64,000 nt of DNA from Prochlorococcus sp. AG-409-M05 (lineage in GTDB: Bacteria; Cyanobacteriota; Cyanobacteriia; PCC-6307; Cyanobiaceae). The DNA lies in NCBI GenBank assembly GCA_003215435.1, contig QCKJ01000005.1, forward strand, positions 1 through 64,000, given 5' to 3'. Positions 40,747 to 51,502 of the stretch are shown here, in pieces. Numbering within the stretch: position 1 is the first letter of the stretch; each line of letters opens with the position of its first letter. The position numbers were made by a program, and so were the translations under genes. The notes beneath the pieces were generated by a model, which was given only the letters and a program-made list of their open reading frames with translations, did not search any database and had not been told where the DNA came from.

Positions 40747-42307
40747 GGGCCCAATCACTTATCTGAATCTCTGGGAAAAGGCAGTCCTCCTCTTCTAGCA
40801 AAAGCAAGTTTGATTCAGTTAAATCTACCTGTCCGTCAATAGCTCTAATTAAAGACCAAAATCTGTCTAAATGTCTATGAATTCGAGTCTTTGCTAATTC
40901 GGTTGTAGTCCCTGCACGAAGAATAAAGCTCCAATCAGATGATTGAGACAGAAGCAGTTCTCTAGCCGCTTGTTTTAAAACTCTTAGTTGAAATTCATTT
41001 TCAATCCCAGTACTACATCGATCAACCATTGCCTTACCCGCACTACTCCATTCAGGAACGATCCAAGAATTAGTTTCATTCAACCAATAGTCATGAAAAC
41101 CTCCCTTTCCCCAACTTGAAGGAGAAGGATCGCAAAGCTGTAAACGGGTTCTAGATATCAAAACATCTTTGAGCGTTGTAAAGGATATATCGCCCTCGCC
41201 TCCTTGCCTAAAAAGCTCCGCTAAAAATTCTGGCCCTTCATACCACCAATGACCAAAGAGCTCTGCATCAAAAGGAGCAACTAAAAGGGGAGGTACTTCC
41301 ATCTCCAAAGATTTAGAGAGTTGTTCAAATTGAGCTCGCCTACCCTTTAAGTACTCAGATGCATGTTCTTTAACACGCTGTGAAGCAAGCAAATGGTCAT
41401 AAACCTCTTTTGAATCAAGATCTGAAGCATGATCCGTCACTCGAAATAACTTTAAGCAAAGAGGCCTACTCTCATTAATGCCTAAGTGTCTTAACTCCTC
41501 CTCAGACAGGACCCAACCTAGGTCCTTATGGAATTCTCTATAAGCAGGATCGCCTGGGTAACCATCCCTAGCTGACCAAACAGGAAGGGTTGAACCACTG
41601 TCCCTACCAAAGAAGGCCACACCATTTCTTGTAGCTATAGGTGCATATATCCCATAACGTGGTCTTGGAGAAGCGTGTAATAGTCCATGGCCATCTAGAA
41701 CCGCATAACGAAGCCCTGCTTCAAAGATACAGCGATCTAATCCTTCGTAATAAGCACATTCAGGCAGCCATATTCCAAGAGGAGGGGCACCAATTATTCT
41801 CGTATGTTCACGAACAGCGGTTAAAAGCTGTCCGCGAACAGATTGAGGATTCTCTCTAAGAATCGGCAGATAACCATGGGTAGCCGCACAAGTAAGCAAG
41901 TCAACGACACCTTCCCTCTGAAGATTGGCAAAACGAGCAATAAGGTCACCGTTGACTAGGTTCCATTGATCCAACTGATGAGAAAGCCTTTCAGCAAGTT
42001 CATAAGCTACAGAACGAAAACGCACAGGCACTTTCCCAAGTAAATCAACCCTTAAAGAAAGCCATGAAGGAAATTTCTGCTGAAGTTCTTTATCACTAAG
42101 TAGAGAAAGAAGTGTTGGAGAAACTCCGATGGTTATTTTTGGATTTTGACAGGGAGCTTTATGAGATCGCTCCAAAAGCTCTAGAAGAGGTAAATAGCAC
42201 TCCATCAAAGCCTGGAAGAACCAATCTTCCTCTAGAGATCCAGCCTCAAGCGATCTCACATAGGGGAGATGGGCATGAAGAACAATGGCAAGTTCGCCTT
42301 TAGCCAA
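40733..42307 (-). CDS. glycoside hydrolase family 57 / DUF1957 protein (putative 1,4-alpha-glucan branching enzyme)
   Basis: ORF 524 aa; LAIVLHAHLPYVR, GIWLPECAYYEGLD, PFDAELFGHWWYEGPEFL. Confidence 0.93.
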   Translation of the reverse strand: MAKGELAIVLHAHLPYVRSLEAGSLEEDWFFQALMECYLPLLELLERSHKAPCQNPKITIGVSPTLLSLLSDKELQQKFPSWLSLRVDLLGKVPVRFRSVAYELAERLSHQLDQWNLVNGDLIARFANLQREGVVDLLTCAATHGYLPILRENPQSVRGQLLTAVREHTRIIGAPPLGIWLPECAYYEGLDRCIFEAGLRYAVLDGHGLLHASPRPRYGIYAPIATRNGVAFFGRDSGSTLPVWSARDGYPGDPAYREFHKDLGWVLSEEELRHLGINESRPLCLKLFRVTDHASDLDSKEVYDHLLASQRVKEHASEYLKGRRAQFEQLSKSLEMEVPPLLVAPFDAELFGHWWYEGPEFLAELFRQGGEGDISFTTLKDVLISRTRLQLCDPSPSSWGKGGFHDYWLNETNSWIVPEWSSAGKAMVDRCSTGIENEFQLRVLKQAARELLLSQSSDWSFILRAGTTTELAKTRIHRHLDRFWSLIRAIDGQVDLTESNLLLLEEEDCLFPEIQISDWAPIPE

Positions 42308-42508
42308 ATTGCTTAGTCTGGGGAGACAAATCTAAACTGAGTAAAACATAATTCAGAGGCTTTCTAATATCACTGTATTTACAAGGGATCTCAAAGTTTA
42401 CTTAACTTCTTTCTTCCCGAGTCCAAATTAAAAGCAATTAACCATCTAGATTCTCCCTTAGAATTGGCATTATTAGTCAATGCGACTTGATTTAATGAGG
42501 ATGCCTTA

Positions 42509-44134
42509 ATGGCAAAAGATCCAGGCCGAGTTCTTATCTTTGATACAACTCTGAGAGATGGAGAGCAATCACCTGGTGCAAGTTTGAATCTAGAAGAGAA
42601 GCTTGCTATAGCTCATCAACTAGCAAGACTAGGTGTAGACATAATTGAAGCCGGTTTTCCTTTCGCTAGTCAAGGAGATTTTGCTGCTGTTCAAAGAATT
42701 GCCGAAAGTGTTGGAACAAATGGTCAAGGTCCTATTATTTGCGGCCTAGCAAGAGCATCTGAAGCAGACATAAAAGCCTGCGCTGAAGCAATCAACCCAG
42801 CACATAGAAAGAGAATTCACACATTTATCGCTACAAGTGATATTCACTTGGAGCACAAATTACGTAAATCTCGCGCCGAAGTTCTCGCAATAGTTCCAGA
42901 GATGGTTAGTTATGCCAAAAGTTTTGTAGATGATGTGGAGTTTTCTTGTGAAGATGCGGGAAGAAGCGACCCCGATTTCCTTTTTGAAATCATAGAAGCT
43001 GCTATCTCTGCTGGAGCAAACACAATCAATATTCCTGACACAGTTGGCTATACGACTCCGACAGAGTTTGGAGAATTAATTGAATCGATCAACAATAATG
43101 TCCAAAATATAGACGATGCGATCATCTCTGTTCACGGCCACAATGATTTAGGACTGGCAGTAGCAAACTTCCTAGAGGCTGTAAAGAAAGGTGCTCGTCA
43201 ACTTGAATGCACCATTAATGGGATAGGTGAACGAGCAGGCAATGCTGCTCTTGAAGAATTGGTAATGGGTTTACACGTAAGGAGAAGTTACTACAACCCA
43301 TTTTTTGGTAGAGAGCCAATCAATCCAACGCCATTGACTGCAATACGAACTGAAGAGCTCACAAAAACATCCAGACTTGTATCCAATCTGACAGGGATGG
43401 TTGTACAACCAAACAAAGCAATCGTCGGAGCTAATGCCTTTGCCCACGAATCAGGGATCCACCAAGATGGTGTACTTAAAAATAGGCTTACTTATGAAAT
43501 CGTTGACGCTAAGACTGTTGGTCTAACAGATAATCGAATCTCTCTAGGAAAATTAAGCGGTAGAAGTGCTGTTAGAGCCAGACTTGAGGAACTTGGTTAT
43601 GACCTAAGCAGAGAAGATCTCAACGATGCTTTTACCCGCTTTAAAGATCTCGCAGATCGTAAACGTGACATCACTGACAGAGACCTTGAGGCAATTGTTA
43701 GTGAGCAAGTACAACAGCCAGAAGGGCGTTTCCAGCTAAAACTCGTTCAAGTGAGTTGTGGTAGCAAGTTAAAACCCACTGCAACGGTAGTTCTTAATGA
43801 CCAAGAAGGGAACGAACAAAGCACCGCAGCTATTGGGACTGGTCCAGTCGATGCTGTATGTCGTGCATTAAATGCTCTCGCTGGTGAGCCCAACGAACTT
43901 GTTGAGTTCTCTGTGAAGTCAGTTACTGAAGGCATTGATGCTATGGGTGAAGTCACAATTCGCCTGCGTAAAGACGGCAAGCTTTATTCAGGTCATTCAG
44001 CCGATACAGATGTGGTTGTTGCTGCAGCTCAGGCCTTTGTTAATGCTCTAAATAGACTTGTATCTAGACAGAAACTCGGATCACTTCACCCTCAAAAAGA
44101 CGATGTAATCGAAATCGCTCGAAGAAGCATTTAG
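42509..44134 (+). CDS. leuA: 2-isopropylmalate synthase
   Basis: ORF 541 aa; [62 protein letters not shown]. Confidence 0.97.
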   Translation: MAKDPGRVLIFDTTLRDGEQSPGASLNLEEKLAIAHQLARLGVDIIEAGFPFASQGDFAAVQRIAESVGTNGQGPIICGLARASEADIKACAEAINPAHRKRIHTFIATSDIHLEHKLRKSRAEVLAIVPEMVSYAKSFVDDVEFSCEDAGRSDPDFLFEIIEAAISAGANTINIPDTVGYTTPTEFGELIESINNNVQNIDDAIISVHGHNDLGLAVANFLEAVKKGARQLECTINGIGERAGNAALEELVMGLHVRRSYYNPFFGREPINPTPLTAIRTEELTKTSRLVSNLTGMVVQPNKAIVGANAFAHESGIHQDGVLKNRLTYEIVDAKTVGLTDNRISLGKLSGRSAVRARLEELGYDLSREDLNDAFTRFKDLADRKRDITDRDLEAIVSEQVQQPEGRFQLKLVQVSCGSKLKPTATVVLNDQEGNEQSTAAIGTGPVDAVCRALNALAGEPNELVEFSVKSVTEGIDAMGEVTIRLRKDGKLYSGHSADTDVVVAAAQAFVNALNRLVSRQKLGSLHPQKDDVIEIARRSI

Positions 44135-44301
44135 GCACCAACTCACCCAGAGATGCTTATGCCTTTAAAAGACTAAGAATTGAAACGTTTCTTCGACTTA
44201 CAAAGCCATAGAAGTCTTGCTATTACTAAAAAAAACCATTAAAGACAAAACTTAAACCCAAAAACCTCGCCAAGGACTAACCTGAAGAGATAAGGTGACA
44301 G

Positions 44302-44547
44302 TTGGGAAAGAGACTACATATGGAACTCCAACAAAAGCTATACCGGCTTGCAGGACTTGATGGCAGGCCTCATCCAGTATTAGATACGCCTTACGAATCA
44401 ATGGAAGCAGCTCTGGACGCTGCGCAAGACTGGTGCAAAGGCCAAGGCCTTAACTGCTCCATTAGAGAAAAGGGAATAGGAATTGAAGTAATGACCACTA
44501 GCGGTGCATGGAGAACAATTAGATATCCAAAAAAATGCCTAGGCTAA
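44302..44547 (+). CDS. conserved-type hypothetical protein
   Basis: ORF 81 aa; MELQQKLYRLAGLDGRPHPVLDTPYESMEAALDAAQDWCKGQG... Confidence 0.65.
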   Translation: MGKRLHMELQQKLYRLAGLDGRPHPVLDTPYESMEAALDAAQDWCKGQGLNCSIREKGIGIEVMTTSGAWRTIRYPKKCLG

Positions 44548-44583
44548 TTATAATTAATTGAATTTTATTTATGCAAAAGGTAG

Positions 44584-44889
44584 ATGCAAGTAAGTGTTGA
44601 CCTATGCATCATCCCAATTGGAGTGGGAGTATCACTTTCACCATTTATAGCAGTCTGTCAAAAAGAAATAGAGAAGGCAGGTCTTGAATATCAGCTAGGG
44701 CCTAATGGGACGGCAATTGAGGGGGAATGGGAGAAGGTTTTTGATTGTATTAAGTGCTGTCATCAAAGAGTGCATGCTCTAGGGGCTCAACGAATACATA
44801 CCTCTATAAAAGTAAACACTCGCACGGACAGGGAAGAGATATTTAGAGAGAAAGTTCAAAGAGTAGACGCGGCTAAAGAGCTAAGTTAA
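44584..44889 (+). CDS. MTH1187/YkoF-like thiamine-binding family protein (DUF77)
   Basis: ORF 101 aa; VDLCIIPIGVGVSLSPFIAVCQKEIEKAGLEYQLGPNGTAIEGEWEKVFDCIKCCHQRVHALGAQRIHTSIKVNTRTDR. Confidence 0.88.
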   Translation: MQVSVDLCIIPIGVGVSLSPFIAVCQKEIEKAGLEYQLGPNGTAIEGEWEKVFDCIKCCHQRVHALGAQRIHTSIKVNTRTDREEIFREKVQRVDAAKELS

Positions 44890-45005
44890 TCTCTAGTAGA
44901 GAATGGCAAGAGAAGGCGGTGGTTAACTTTTATCAGCGGGTAATCAACACCAAAAGCAATTAATGAGAGTAATCTTAATAGCAAAGTTAGCAATGGTTCT
45001 CCCTA

Positions 45006-45398
45006 ATGATTAAAATGGCTAAGGGATATTGGGTTATGACTTGGGTAGGCCTAATAGCAAATGTAACTGCTATTCCCCTAATAGGAGTAATAGCTTTTGC
45101 TGGTCCACCTTTACAAACAGCAAATATTAGTTTGGCGATCAGTCTGGCCTGGCCTGCCTCAATAGTAGGAATAGTTGCTTCTGCAGGTCTACTTGCTGAA
45201 AGGCGCTGGGGTGTAATTCTTGCAATAGTTGCAACTTCAATGGCTATTTCTGCATCTTTACCATATGGAATAGTCAGGATAGCTTTAATAAGAGATTCAC
45301 ATGAACTAAGTACATTAACTATATCTTTAGCTGTATTAAACTTATTGTCATTAATTTACTGGTGCAGACCAATCCATAGAAAGACAAGAAGACTGTGA
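45006..45398 (+). CDS. four-TM hypothetical membrane protein
   Basis: ORF 130 aa, about four hydrophobic segments. Confidence 0.7.
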   Translation: MIKMAKGYWVMTWVGLIANVTAIPLIGVIAFAGPPLQTANISLAISLAWPASIVGIVASAGLLAERRWGVILAIVATSMAISASLPYGIVRIALIRDSHELSTLTISLAVLNLLSLIYWCRPIHRKTRRL

Positions 45399-45490
45399 TG
45401 ATCAATATAGGTGATTATTATGCTTCCAAACTAAAATAAGACTTTCTGACTGATACAAACATATAGCTCTATATCCTTTTTGCTAAATAA

Positions 45491-47605
45491 TTAGGCTGGG
45501 TAAGCTTTCCTTGTATTTATTGGATAAGCAATCCTTCTATGGCGCATTCTTTTCCAAACCCGTGCAAATGCTCTAACTACTAATTCAACTTCTGCCCTAC
45601 TTAAACTGCTTTCTCTAAGCTGACCATCCAGCTGTCTAGACTCAACAATATTTCTTACTGTTTGGCGAGCTTCTTTTTCAGTGGCATCAGGTTTCATTGA
45701 ACGCAAAGCCGCCTCACATCCGTCCGCAAGCATAAGAATCGCCGTTTCTCTAGACCTTGGGACAGGACCTCTATATCGAAAACGACTTTCAGGAATATTT
45801 GGATCTAATTCTCTAGCTTTATAGAAGAAGTATCCCATTTTTAAAGTTCCTTGATGTTCTGGGATGAAATCAGCCACTGGAAGAGGTAAGCGATATCTCT
45901 TTGCGAGTTTTATCCCCTCGTCTACGTGAGCCTGTAAAACATTTGCACTTGCATATGGATCATCAAGCTGATCATGTGGATTAACTCCATCAGTCTGATT
46001 CTCAATAAACCAGCCTGGTGCGTGCAACTTTCCAACATCGTGATAGAGGGAACCAGCGCGGATAAGGTCTACATCAGCACCTATTGTTCTTGCACCTTCC
46101 TCCGCAAGTCCACAAAGCATCAAGGTGTGTTCGAATGTTCCGGGAGCCTCAATTGAAAGTCGCCTTAACAAAGGCCTTTCCTGATCAGCTAATTCCATTA
46201 ATCGAGCCCTGGTAATAAGGCCAAATAGGCTTTCAATAATAGGTATTAAAAGAACTGCAAGCATTAACATCGCACCCATAAGAAAAGCCTCTGAGATCAA
46301 TTCATCAGAATTAGGTGCTAACGGTCCCAATGAAGAGTCAACCGAAGAAAGCTTTGTGCTGTAGTAAATCAATTCACAGAAAAGTGCACCTAAAGGCAAG
46401 AGAACAGCCAATTGAAGCAACTGCGCTCGACTTCTTAGTCGACCAGCCTGGATAGCAACAATTCCAGAAACGATGCAAGCAACAAGTACTCTCCCTTGAC
46501 CAATGTCATTTATAGGGAATGGCCAAAGAAGACTGCATATGGCCATCCAAACCAACCCACATGTTGTTCCTAGCCCCTGGGAAATTAATAACGTTGGAGG
46601 GACGAGTACTGCAAGAGGGCTCACCGCTGCCCCAAGCCAAACTTTACTAATCTGAGCAATGGCCAATAAAGTCAAGGAAAGCAAAGCTTGTCGAGCTTGA
46701 AGACAAGGTCGTTCTCGTCTCATTATTAAAATTAAAATCCAGCAACTTGCTAACGCCTCAAAAAACTTTCCAAACCAAGAAAGTGGACGAGAACTCCTCG
46801 TAACCATTCCAAAATAATCAAGTACGTCATAAGCCTGGGGACTAATTGGCTCTCCTTTTCGAGTAATCAAGTCTCCTTTACTAACTTCGATTATTGGAAT
46901 ACCTTGCTTTGTAATTAGTTCCTCTATTAATCGCTGAGTAAGAGCCGGATCAGTTTTTAAATTACTTCTTCCATAAAACGTATTTGATAACAACTTGCTG
47001 CCAAGAGTTCTGGCAGGATCACTAACATCACCAAGATCTATTAATTGAACGGAGGCTGCATTATTTAAAAAGTTACGAGCCAAAGTACTTATTATCCCTT
47101 GACTAAGCATTCGGTCAGCAGCAAGAAGTACTGTCCTATCCCAGTTCTCCCGAAGAGGGCCAGTCCGCTGAGATAGCCATTTTCCTTCTTGTGTAGAAAG
47201 ATTGACAGGGCCAATACGATCAGCATCATTACTTCTAGCTACAAGTTCAAGTTCTCCAAGTTGTCTCTCTAACTTTTGTTTTAAGCGTATTGTCTCTTTC
47301 TCATCTACAACTTGTACCAAGGTACTTGGTACTAAATCAGATCTCTTCTGCTTTAGGGCTTCACTGTCTTCAACAAGGGCATTGTTAGGTGCAATCGCAT
47401 CGAAAGGCGCAACCACACCAGGATGCAAATCAGGCTCTACCAACCAATTCCAACTAGAGACAATTGCTATTGCCAAACAAAGAAGAAGCAGAGAAGTCTT
47501 GTAAGGAGCAGGCCAACAGAAAACCTGCCGCCGTGGCGACTCACTTCGCAACCAACCTCTCCAAAGGTTTCTTAATTTCGACAGAATGACCAAAGCAATT
47601 GGCAC
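45491..47605 (-). CDS. 7TM-HD (PgpH-like) HD-domain phosphohydrolase
   Basis: ORF 704 aa; EAPGTFEHTLMLCGLAEEGARTIGADVDLIRAGSLYHDVGKLHAPGWFIENQ preceded by a multi-TM region. Confidence 0.93.
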   Translation of the reverse strand: MPIALVILSKLRNLWRGWLRSESPRRQVFCWPAPYKTSLLLLCLAIAIVSSWNWLVEPDLHPGVVAPFDAIAPNNALVEDSEALKQKRSDLVPSTLVQVVDEKETIRLKQKLERQLGELELVARSNDADRIGPVNLSTQEGKWLSQRTGPLRENWDRTVLLAADRMLSQGIISTLARNFLNNAASVQLIDLGDVSDPARTLGSKLLSNTFYGRSNLKTDPALTQRLIEELITKQGIPIIEVSKGDLITRKGEPISPQAYDVLDYFGMVTRSSRPLSWFGKFFEALASCWILILIMRRERPCLQARQALLSLTLLAIAQISKVWLGAAVSPLAVLVPPTLLISQGLGTTCGLVWMAICSLLWPFPINDIGQGRVLVACIVSGIVAIQAGRLRSRAQLLQLAVLLPLGALFCELIYYSTKLSSVDSSLGPLAPNSDELISEAFLMGAMLMLAVLLIPIIESLFGLITRARLMELADQERPLLRRLSIEAPGTFEHTLMLCGLAEEGARTIGADVDLIRAGSLYHDVGKLHAPGWFIENQTDGVNPHDQLDDPYASANVLQAHVDEGIKLAKRYRLPLPVADFIPEHQGTLKMGYFFYKARELDPNIPESRFRYRGPVPRSRETAILMLADGCEAALRSMKPDATEKEARQTVRNIVESRQLDGQLRESSLSRAEVELVVRAFARVWKRMRHRRIAYPINTRKAYPA

Positions 47606-47656
47606 CTAAAAACAACACTAGCTATCCCAGCAAGGCATGCTTAATACGAAAATCAA

Positions 47657-48538
47657 TTGGAAAAGAAAATGACATTGATCCTTGATGGGAAAAAACTCTC
47701 GAGAGAGGTAGAAGAGCAGTTAAAAGCAACCATAGACAAGAACCTTGGCTTGGTTGGCAGGCCTCCTGGACTGGCGGTTATAAGAGTTGGGGAAGACCCA
47801 GCGAGTGCCGTTTATGTATCAAACAAAGAAAAAGCCTGCAAGCGAACTGGCATTCTTACCTTTGGAGAACATCTTGAAAAAAATATTTCTGAAGATGCCC
47901 TAATTAAAAAGATAAATGAGTTAAATCAGAATATTAACGTTGATGGGATTCTTCTACAGCTTCCTCTTCCTGAGGGGCTCAAAGTAGGGCCATTATTGGC
48001 TTCCATTCATCCCGACAAAGATGCTGATGGTCTCCATACCTTCAACTTAGGGAGGCTGCTAAAAGGCGAGGGTGGTCCCAGATCCTGCACTCCTGCAGGA
48101 ATAATGAAATTGCTGAAACATCACAATATTGAACTAAAAGGGAAAAGAGCAGTTGTTATAGGCCGCAGCATTCTTGTGGGTAAACCTATGGCCTTAATGC
48201 TTGAAGCTGCAAATGCAACCGTTACTGTTGCTCATTCCCATACCAAAGACATTTGTTCTTTAACTAAGCAAGCCGATATTCTTGTAGTGGCTGCAGGTAA
48301 ACCCAAAATGATCGGGGCTGAACATATCAAAACTGGAGCTGTAGTAATCGATGTAGGAATTCATCGTCTACAAGACAATCAAGAAAAACCCAGGTTATGC
48401 GGGGATGTAAAAACTGAAGAGATAACAGAAATAGCCCATGCAATAACCCCTGTTCCTGGTGGAGTTGGACCTATGACAGTATCAATGCTTCTTGTAAATA
48501 CTGTAAACAGTTGGAAGCAGCATTGCGGTTTGTCCTAA
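47657..48538 (+). CDS. folD: methylenetetrahydrofolate dehydrogenase/cyclohydrolase
   Basis: ORF 293 aa; [54 protein letters not shown]. Confidence 0.97.
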   Translation: MEKKMTLILDGKKLSREVEEQLKATIDKNLGLVGRPPGLAVIRVGEDPASAVYVSNKEKACKRTGILTFGEHLEKNISEDALIKKINELNQNINVDGILLQLPLPEGLKVGPLLASIHPDKDADGLHTFNLGRLLKGEGGPRSCTPAGIMKLLKHHNIELKGKRAVVIGRSILVGKPMALMLEAANATVTVAHSHTKDICSLTKQADILVVAAGKPKMIGAEHIKTGAVVIDVGIHRLQDNQEKPRLCGDVKTEEITEIAHAITPVPGGVGPMTVSMLLVNTVNSWKQHCGLS

Positions 48539-48602
48539 AGGACAACATTTATGCTCCCATAGGACTCCTCAACCTGGGAGAATCCCGCAAATAGAAATTT
48601 TT

Positions 48603-49505
48603 ATGGTGGCAGTGGTCAACTCATCATTCGACATAACTAGCTACCTAGCTGAATCAAAGGCTCGCATAGAAGTTGCACTAGACAATTCCCTTGGTCCCGA
48701 GCGTCCAGAGGAGTTACGAGAAGCAATGCGATATTCCTTGTTGGCAGGTGGAAAGCGACTCAGACCAATCTTGTGTATTGCTGCATGTGAACTTGCAGGA
48801 GGGAAAGTTAACGAGGTCCTCCCTACTGCTGTGGCGGTAGAAATGATTCACACCATGTCATTGATTCATGACGATTTGCCCGCAATGGATAACGATGATC
48901 TTCGAAGAGGGCGTCCAACTAATCACAAAGTATATGGGGATGCGATAGCAATCCTTGCTGGGGATGCACTACTAACTAGGGCCTTTGAGATGGTCTCAAT
49001 ACGTACCAAAAATGTTCCTTCAGAAAGGCTTTTAAAAGTCATAGGGGAACTATCTTTAGTAGCTGGTGCTCCTGGACTTGTAGGGGGACAAGTTGAAGAC
49101 CTCAAATGCGAAAGGAAAGAAGTAGACCTTTCAACCCTTGAATTCATCCATCTTCATAAAACAGGGTCTCTCCTTAAAGCCTCTGTTATTTGCGGAGCTT
49201 TGATTGCAGGTGCCGATGAAAAACTTTTAGAAGCTCTTAAAACCTACGCAAAAGGGATAGGACTAGCATTTCAAATAATTGATGACATCCTTGACGTAAC
49301 ATCAAGTAGTGATGTCTTAGGAAAGACAGCTGGCAAAGATCTTATTGCCGATAAAACAACATATCCAAAACTGCTAGGAATCGATGAATCAAGAAAACGT
49401 GCTGATGAACTTATAAAACAAGCAAAGGATGCGCTTAATCCCTGGGCATCAAATTCTGCACCACTTATTGCTCTTGCAGACTACATAACAAGCAGAGATA
49501 GGTAA
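48603..49505 (+). CDS. crtE: geranylgeranyl/farnesyl diphosphate synthase
   Basis: ORF 300 aa; [44 protein letters not shown]. Confidence 0.95.
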   Translation: MVAVVNSSFDITSYLAESKARIEVALDNSLGPERPEELREAMRYSLLAGGKRLRPILCIAACELAGGKVNEVLPTAVAVEMIHTMSLIHDDLPAMDNDDLRRGRPTNHKVYGDAIAILAGDALLTRAFEMVSIRTKNVPSERLLKVIGELSLVAGAPGLVGGQVEDLKCERKEVDLSTLEFIHLHKTGSLLKASVICGALIAGADEKLLEALKTYAKGIGLAFQIIDDILDVTSSSDVLGKTAGKDLIADKTTYPKLLGIDESRKRADELIKQAKDALNPWASNSAPLIALADYITSRDR

Positions 49506-49507
49506 CT

Positions 49508-50014
49508 ATGGGTGAATCATCTCCAGAATCAGTTTTGGCACTACTAAACAACAATTTTCTTACTTGGGGGCTTATTGCTTGTGGCATTGCTCAACTTTCA
49601 AAAGTTTTTATAGAGTTAGCTATTAACAAAAAATGGCGGCCTGAAGTACTTATAGAAACAGGGGGGATGCCATCAAGCCATTCTGCTCTTGTTACTGGTA
49701 TTGCGGCATGTGTTGGCTGGCAGCATGGTTTTGGCTCTTCAGAATTTGCTTTAGCCGCCACATTCGCATTAGTTGTTATGTATGACGCTAGTGGAATTAG
49801 AAGAGCAGCAGGTTATACAGCAGAACGGGTTAATAAGATCCCTGAAAAAGTTTGGGTGGACGCCCCAAAGAAACCACTTAAAGAGAGCCTGGGACATACC
49901 AAACTTCAGGTCTTTATAGGTAGCATTTTTGGACCTGCAATAGCTCTACCGGGCTTTATATTTTTAGGTTCTCCTTTACATATTGCCCAACAGTTAGGGT
50001 TCATAACTGGGTGA
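49508..50014 (+). CDS. divergent PAP2 (DUF212) family protein
   Basis: ORF 168 aa; TGGMPSSHSALVTGIA, VVMYDASGIRRAAG. Confidence 0.93.
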   Translation: MGESSPESVLALLNNNFLTWGLIACGIAQLSKVFIELAINKKWRPEVLIETGGMPSSHSALVTGIAACVGWQHGFGSSEFALAATFALVVMYDASGIRRAAGYTAERVNKIPEKVWVDAPKKPLKESLGHTKLQVFIGSIFGPAIALPGFIFLGSPLHIAQQLGFITG

Positions 50015-51474
50015 AAGACAATTCATTAAAAGCAAATGATCATGATTTAACATCTGATCAAATTAAGGCAAAAAAATTATTCGATACATGGCTAAAGCAA
50101 CGCAATAATTTAGAGCCATTTATCCTGCAGGGATATGCAGGAACAGGTAAGACTTTCTTATCAACAAAATTACTCCGGGAAGTCGATCGCCAAGAGCTCT
50201 GTTGGACAGTAGTAGCACCTACTCATAAAGCTGTTGGAGTAATCCGTGATGTATTAAGGATTGAAGGGTTAAGTCCAACCTGGTTTCCCTCCACAATTCA
50301 TAGACTCCTACGTTTAAAACTTAAGAGGAAAGGTGAAAAAGAACTTTGCGAAAGAACTGAACAAACTTCAGCATCATTAGAACAACTTGATGTTGTTTTA
50401 ATTGACGAAGCCTCAATGATTGATATGAATTTGCTTCAGATCACTCTCGAATGTGCTCACCCATTTAAAACCCGATTGATCTTTGTAGGCGACCCTGCTC
50501 AGCTTCCACCTGTAGGAGAAACTAAAAGTCCAATATTTGAAATGCAAAGAGCTGTTAAAGCAACTCTTCATCAAGTAGTTCGGCACCAAGGATCTGTTTT
50601 AAGACTTGCAAGTTTGATACGTGATGGTGGTTTCGGGTATAGAGCTCCTCCCTGTTTCAAGCCAGTAAGAGACGGGGAAAGTCTTGTTGGAAGCATTGAT
50701 AAAGAGAGCTGGATGAAGCATGCTCAATCACGTTTAAAAGCAGCAGCCCAAGATGGAAATCCAGATGCAGCAAGAATTCTTTGTTTTACAAATAAGAGCC
50801 TGGAGAGGCTAGTTCCCCATGCAAGAAGAGCAATTCATGGAAAGATGGCAGACCAATTACCTGTTCTGCCTGGCGAGGTTCTAATTAGCCGAACTGCAGT
50901 CATGGCACCTGCTTCTCTTAATGGCTGTATAGATGGAGAGGAACCTGACATGGTGCTTGGTTCAAATAGAGAGTTGGTAGTTAATGATGTAAGACCAGAA
51001 GTTTGTGATCTTTCTGAATTTGGGATGAGTTCAACAAGCAATTTCTCTGTTCCTTTAATAGATACCCTTTTGGCAGATATTCGAGCAGGTGAATTAGATT
51101 TAACACTTAGATTACTACCTCCAATAGGTTCTTCCGCAAGAGAACTTCTAGACAAGTCCCTACAACAACTAAGGTCACATGCTAATGAGATAGGAAAAAA
51201 AAATGCAAAGCATATTTGGAAGCAATTCTTTTTAATAAGAGATGCATTTGCCTCCCTTGGTCCTGCAGCTGTACTTACAATACATCGCAGCCAAGGGAGT
51301 ACATTTGAAGAAGTATTTGTAGACTCAGATGTCTTCTGGGCAAAAGACAAGACATTACAAAGACAACTAATTTACGTGGCTGTTAGCCGTGCAAAAAAAG
51401 CAGTTTGGCTTGTAGGGAACCCAAGTGCAGGAGTTCAATCTAGTCCTTTAGAAAATAGACTAAATGGTGATTAG
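50011..51474 (+). CDS. SF1 (Dda/RecD-like) DNA helicase
   Basis: ORF 487 aa; LQGYAGTGKTFLSTKLLRE, VLIDEASMID, FVGDPAQLPPVGE, TIHRSQGSTFEEVFVD, YVAVSRAKKAVWLVG. Confidence 0.9.
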   Translation: MKDNSLKANDHDLTSDQIKAKKLFDTWLKQRNNLEPFILQGYAGTGKTFLSTKLLREVDRQELCWTVVAPTHKAVGVIRDVLRIEGLSPTWFPSTIHRLLRLKLKRKGEKELCERTEQTSASLEQLDVVLIDEASMIDMNLLQITLECAHPFKTRLIFVGDPAQLPPVGETKSPIFEMQRAVKATLHQVVRHQGSVLRLASLIRDGGFGYRAPPCFKPVRDGESLVGSIDKESWMKHAQSRLKAAAQDGNPDAARILCFTNKSLERLVPHARRAIHGKMADQLPVLPGEVLISRTAVMAPASLNGCIDGEEPDMVLGSNRELVVNDVRPEVCDLSEFGMSSTSNFSVPLIDTLLADIRAGELDLTLRLLPPIGSSARELLDKSLQQLRSHANEIGKKNAKHIWKQFFLIRDAFASLGPAAVLTIHRSQGSTFEEVFVDSDVFWAKDKTLQRQLIYVAVSRAKKAVWLVGNPSAGVQSSPLENRLNGD

Positions 51475-51502
51475 AGAAGTTATTAAATCAATGATATTTC
51501 TT

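Noticed and set aside
50835-51350. 171-aa ORF antisense to the Dda-like helicase
   Set aside because: Long but fully within a conserved coding region; Ser-rich shadow ORF translation with no domain
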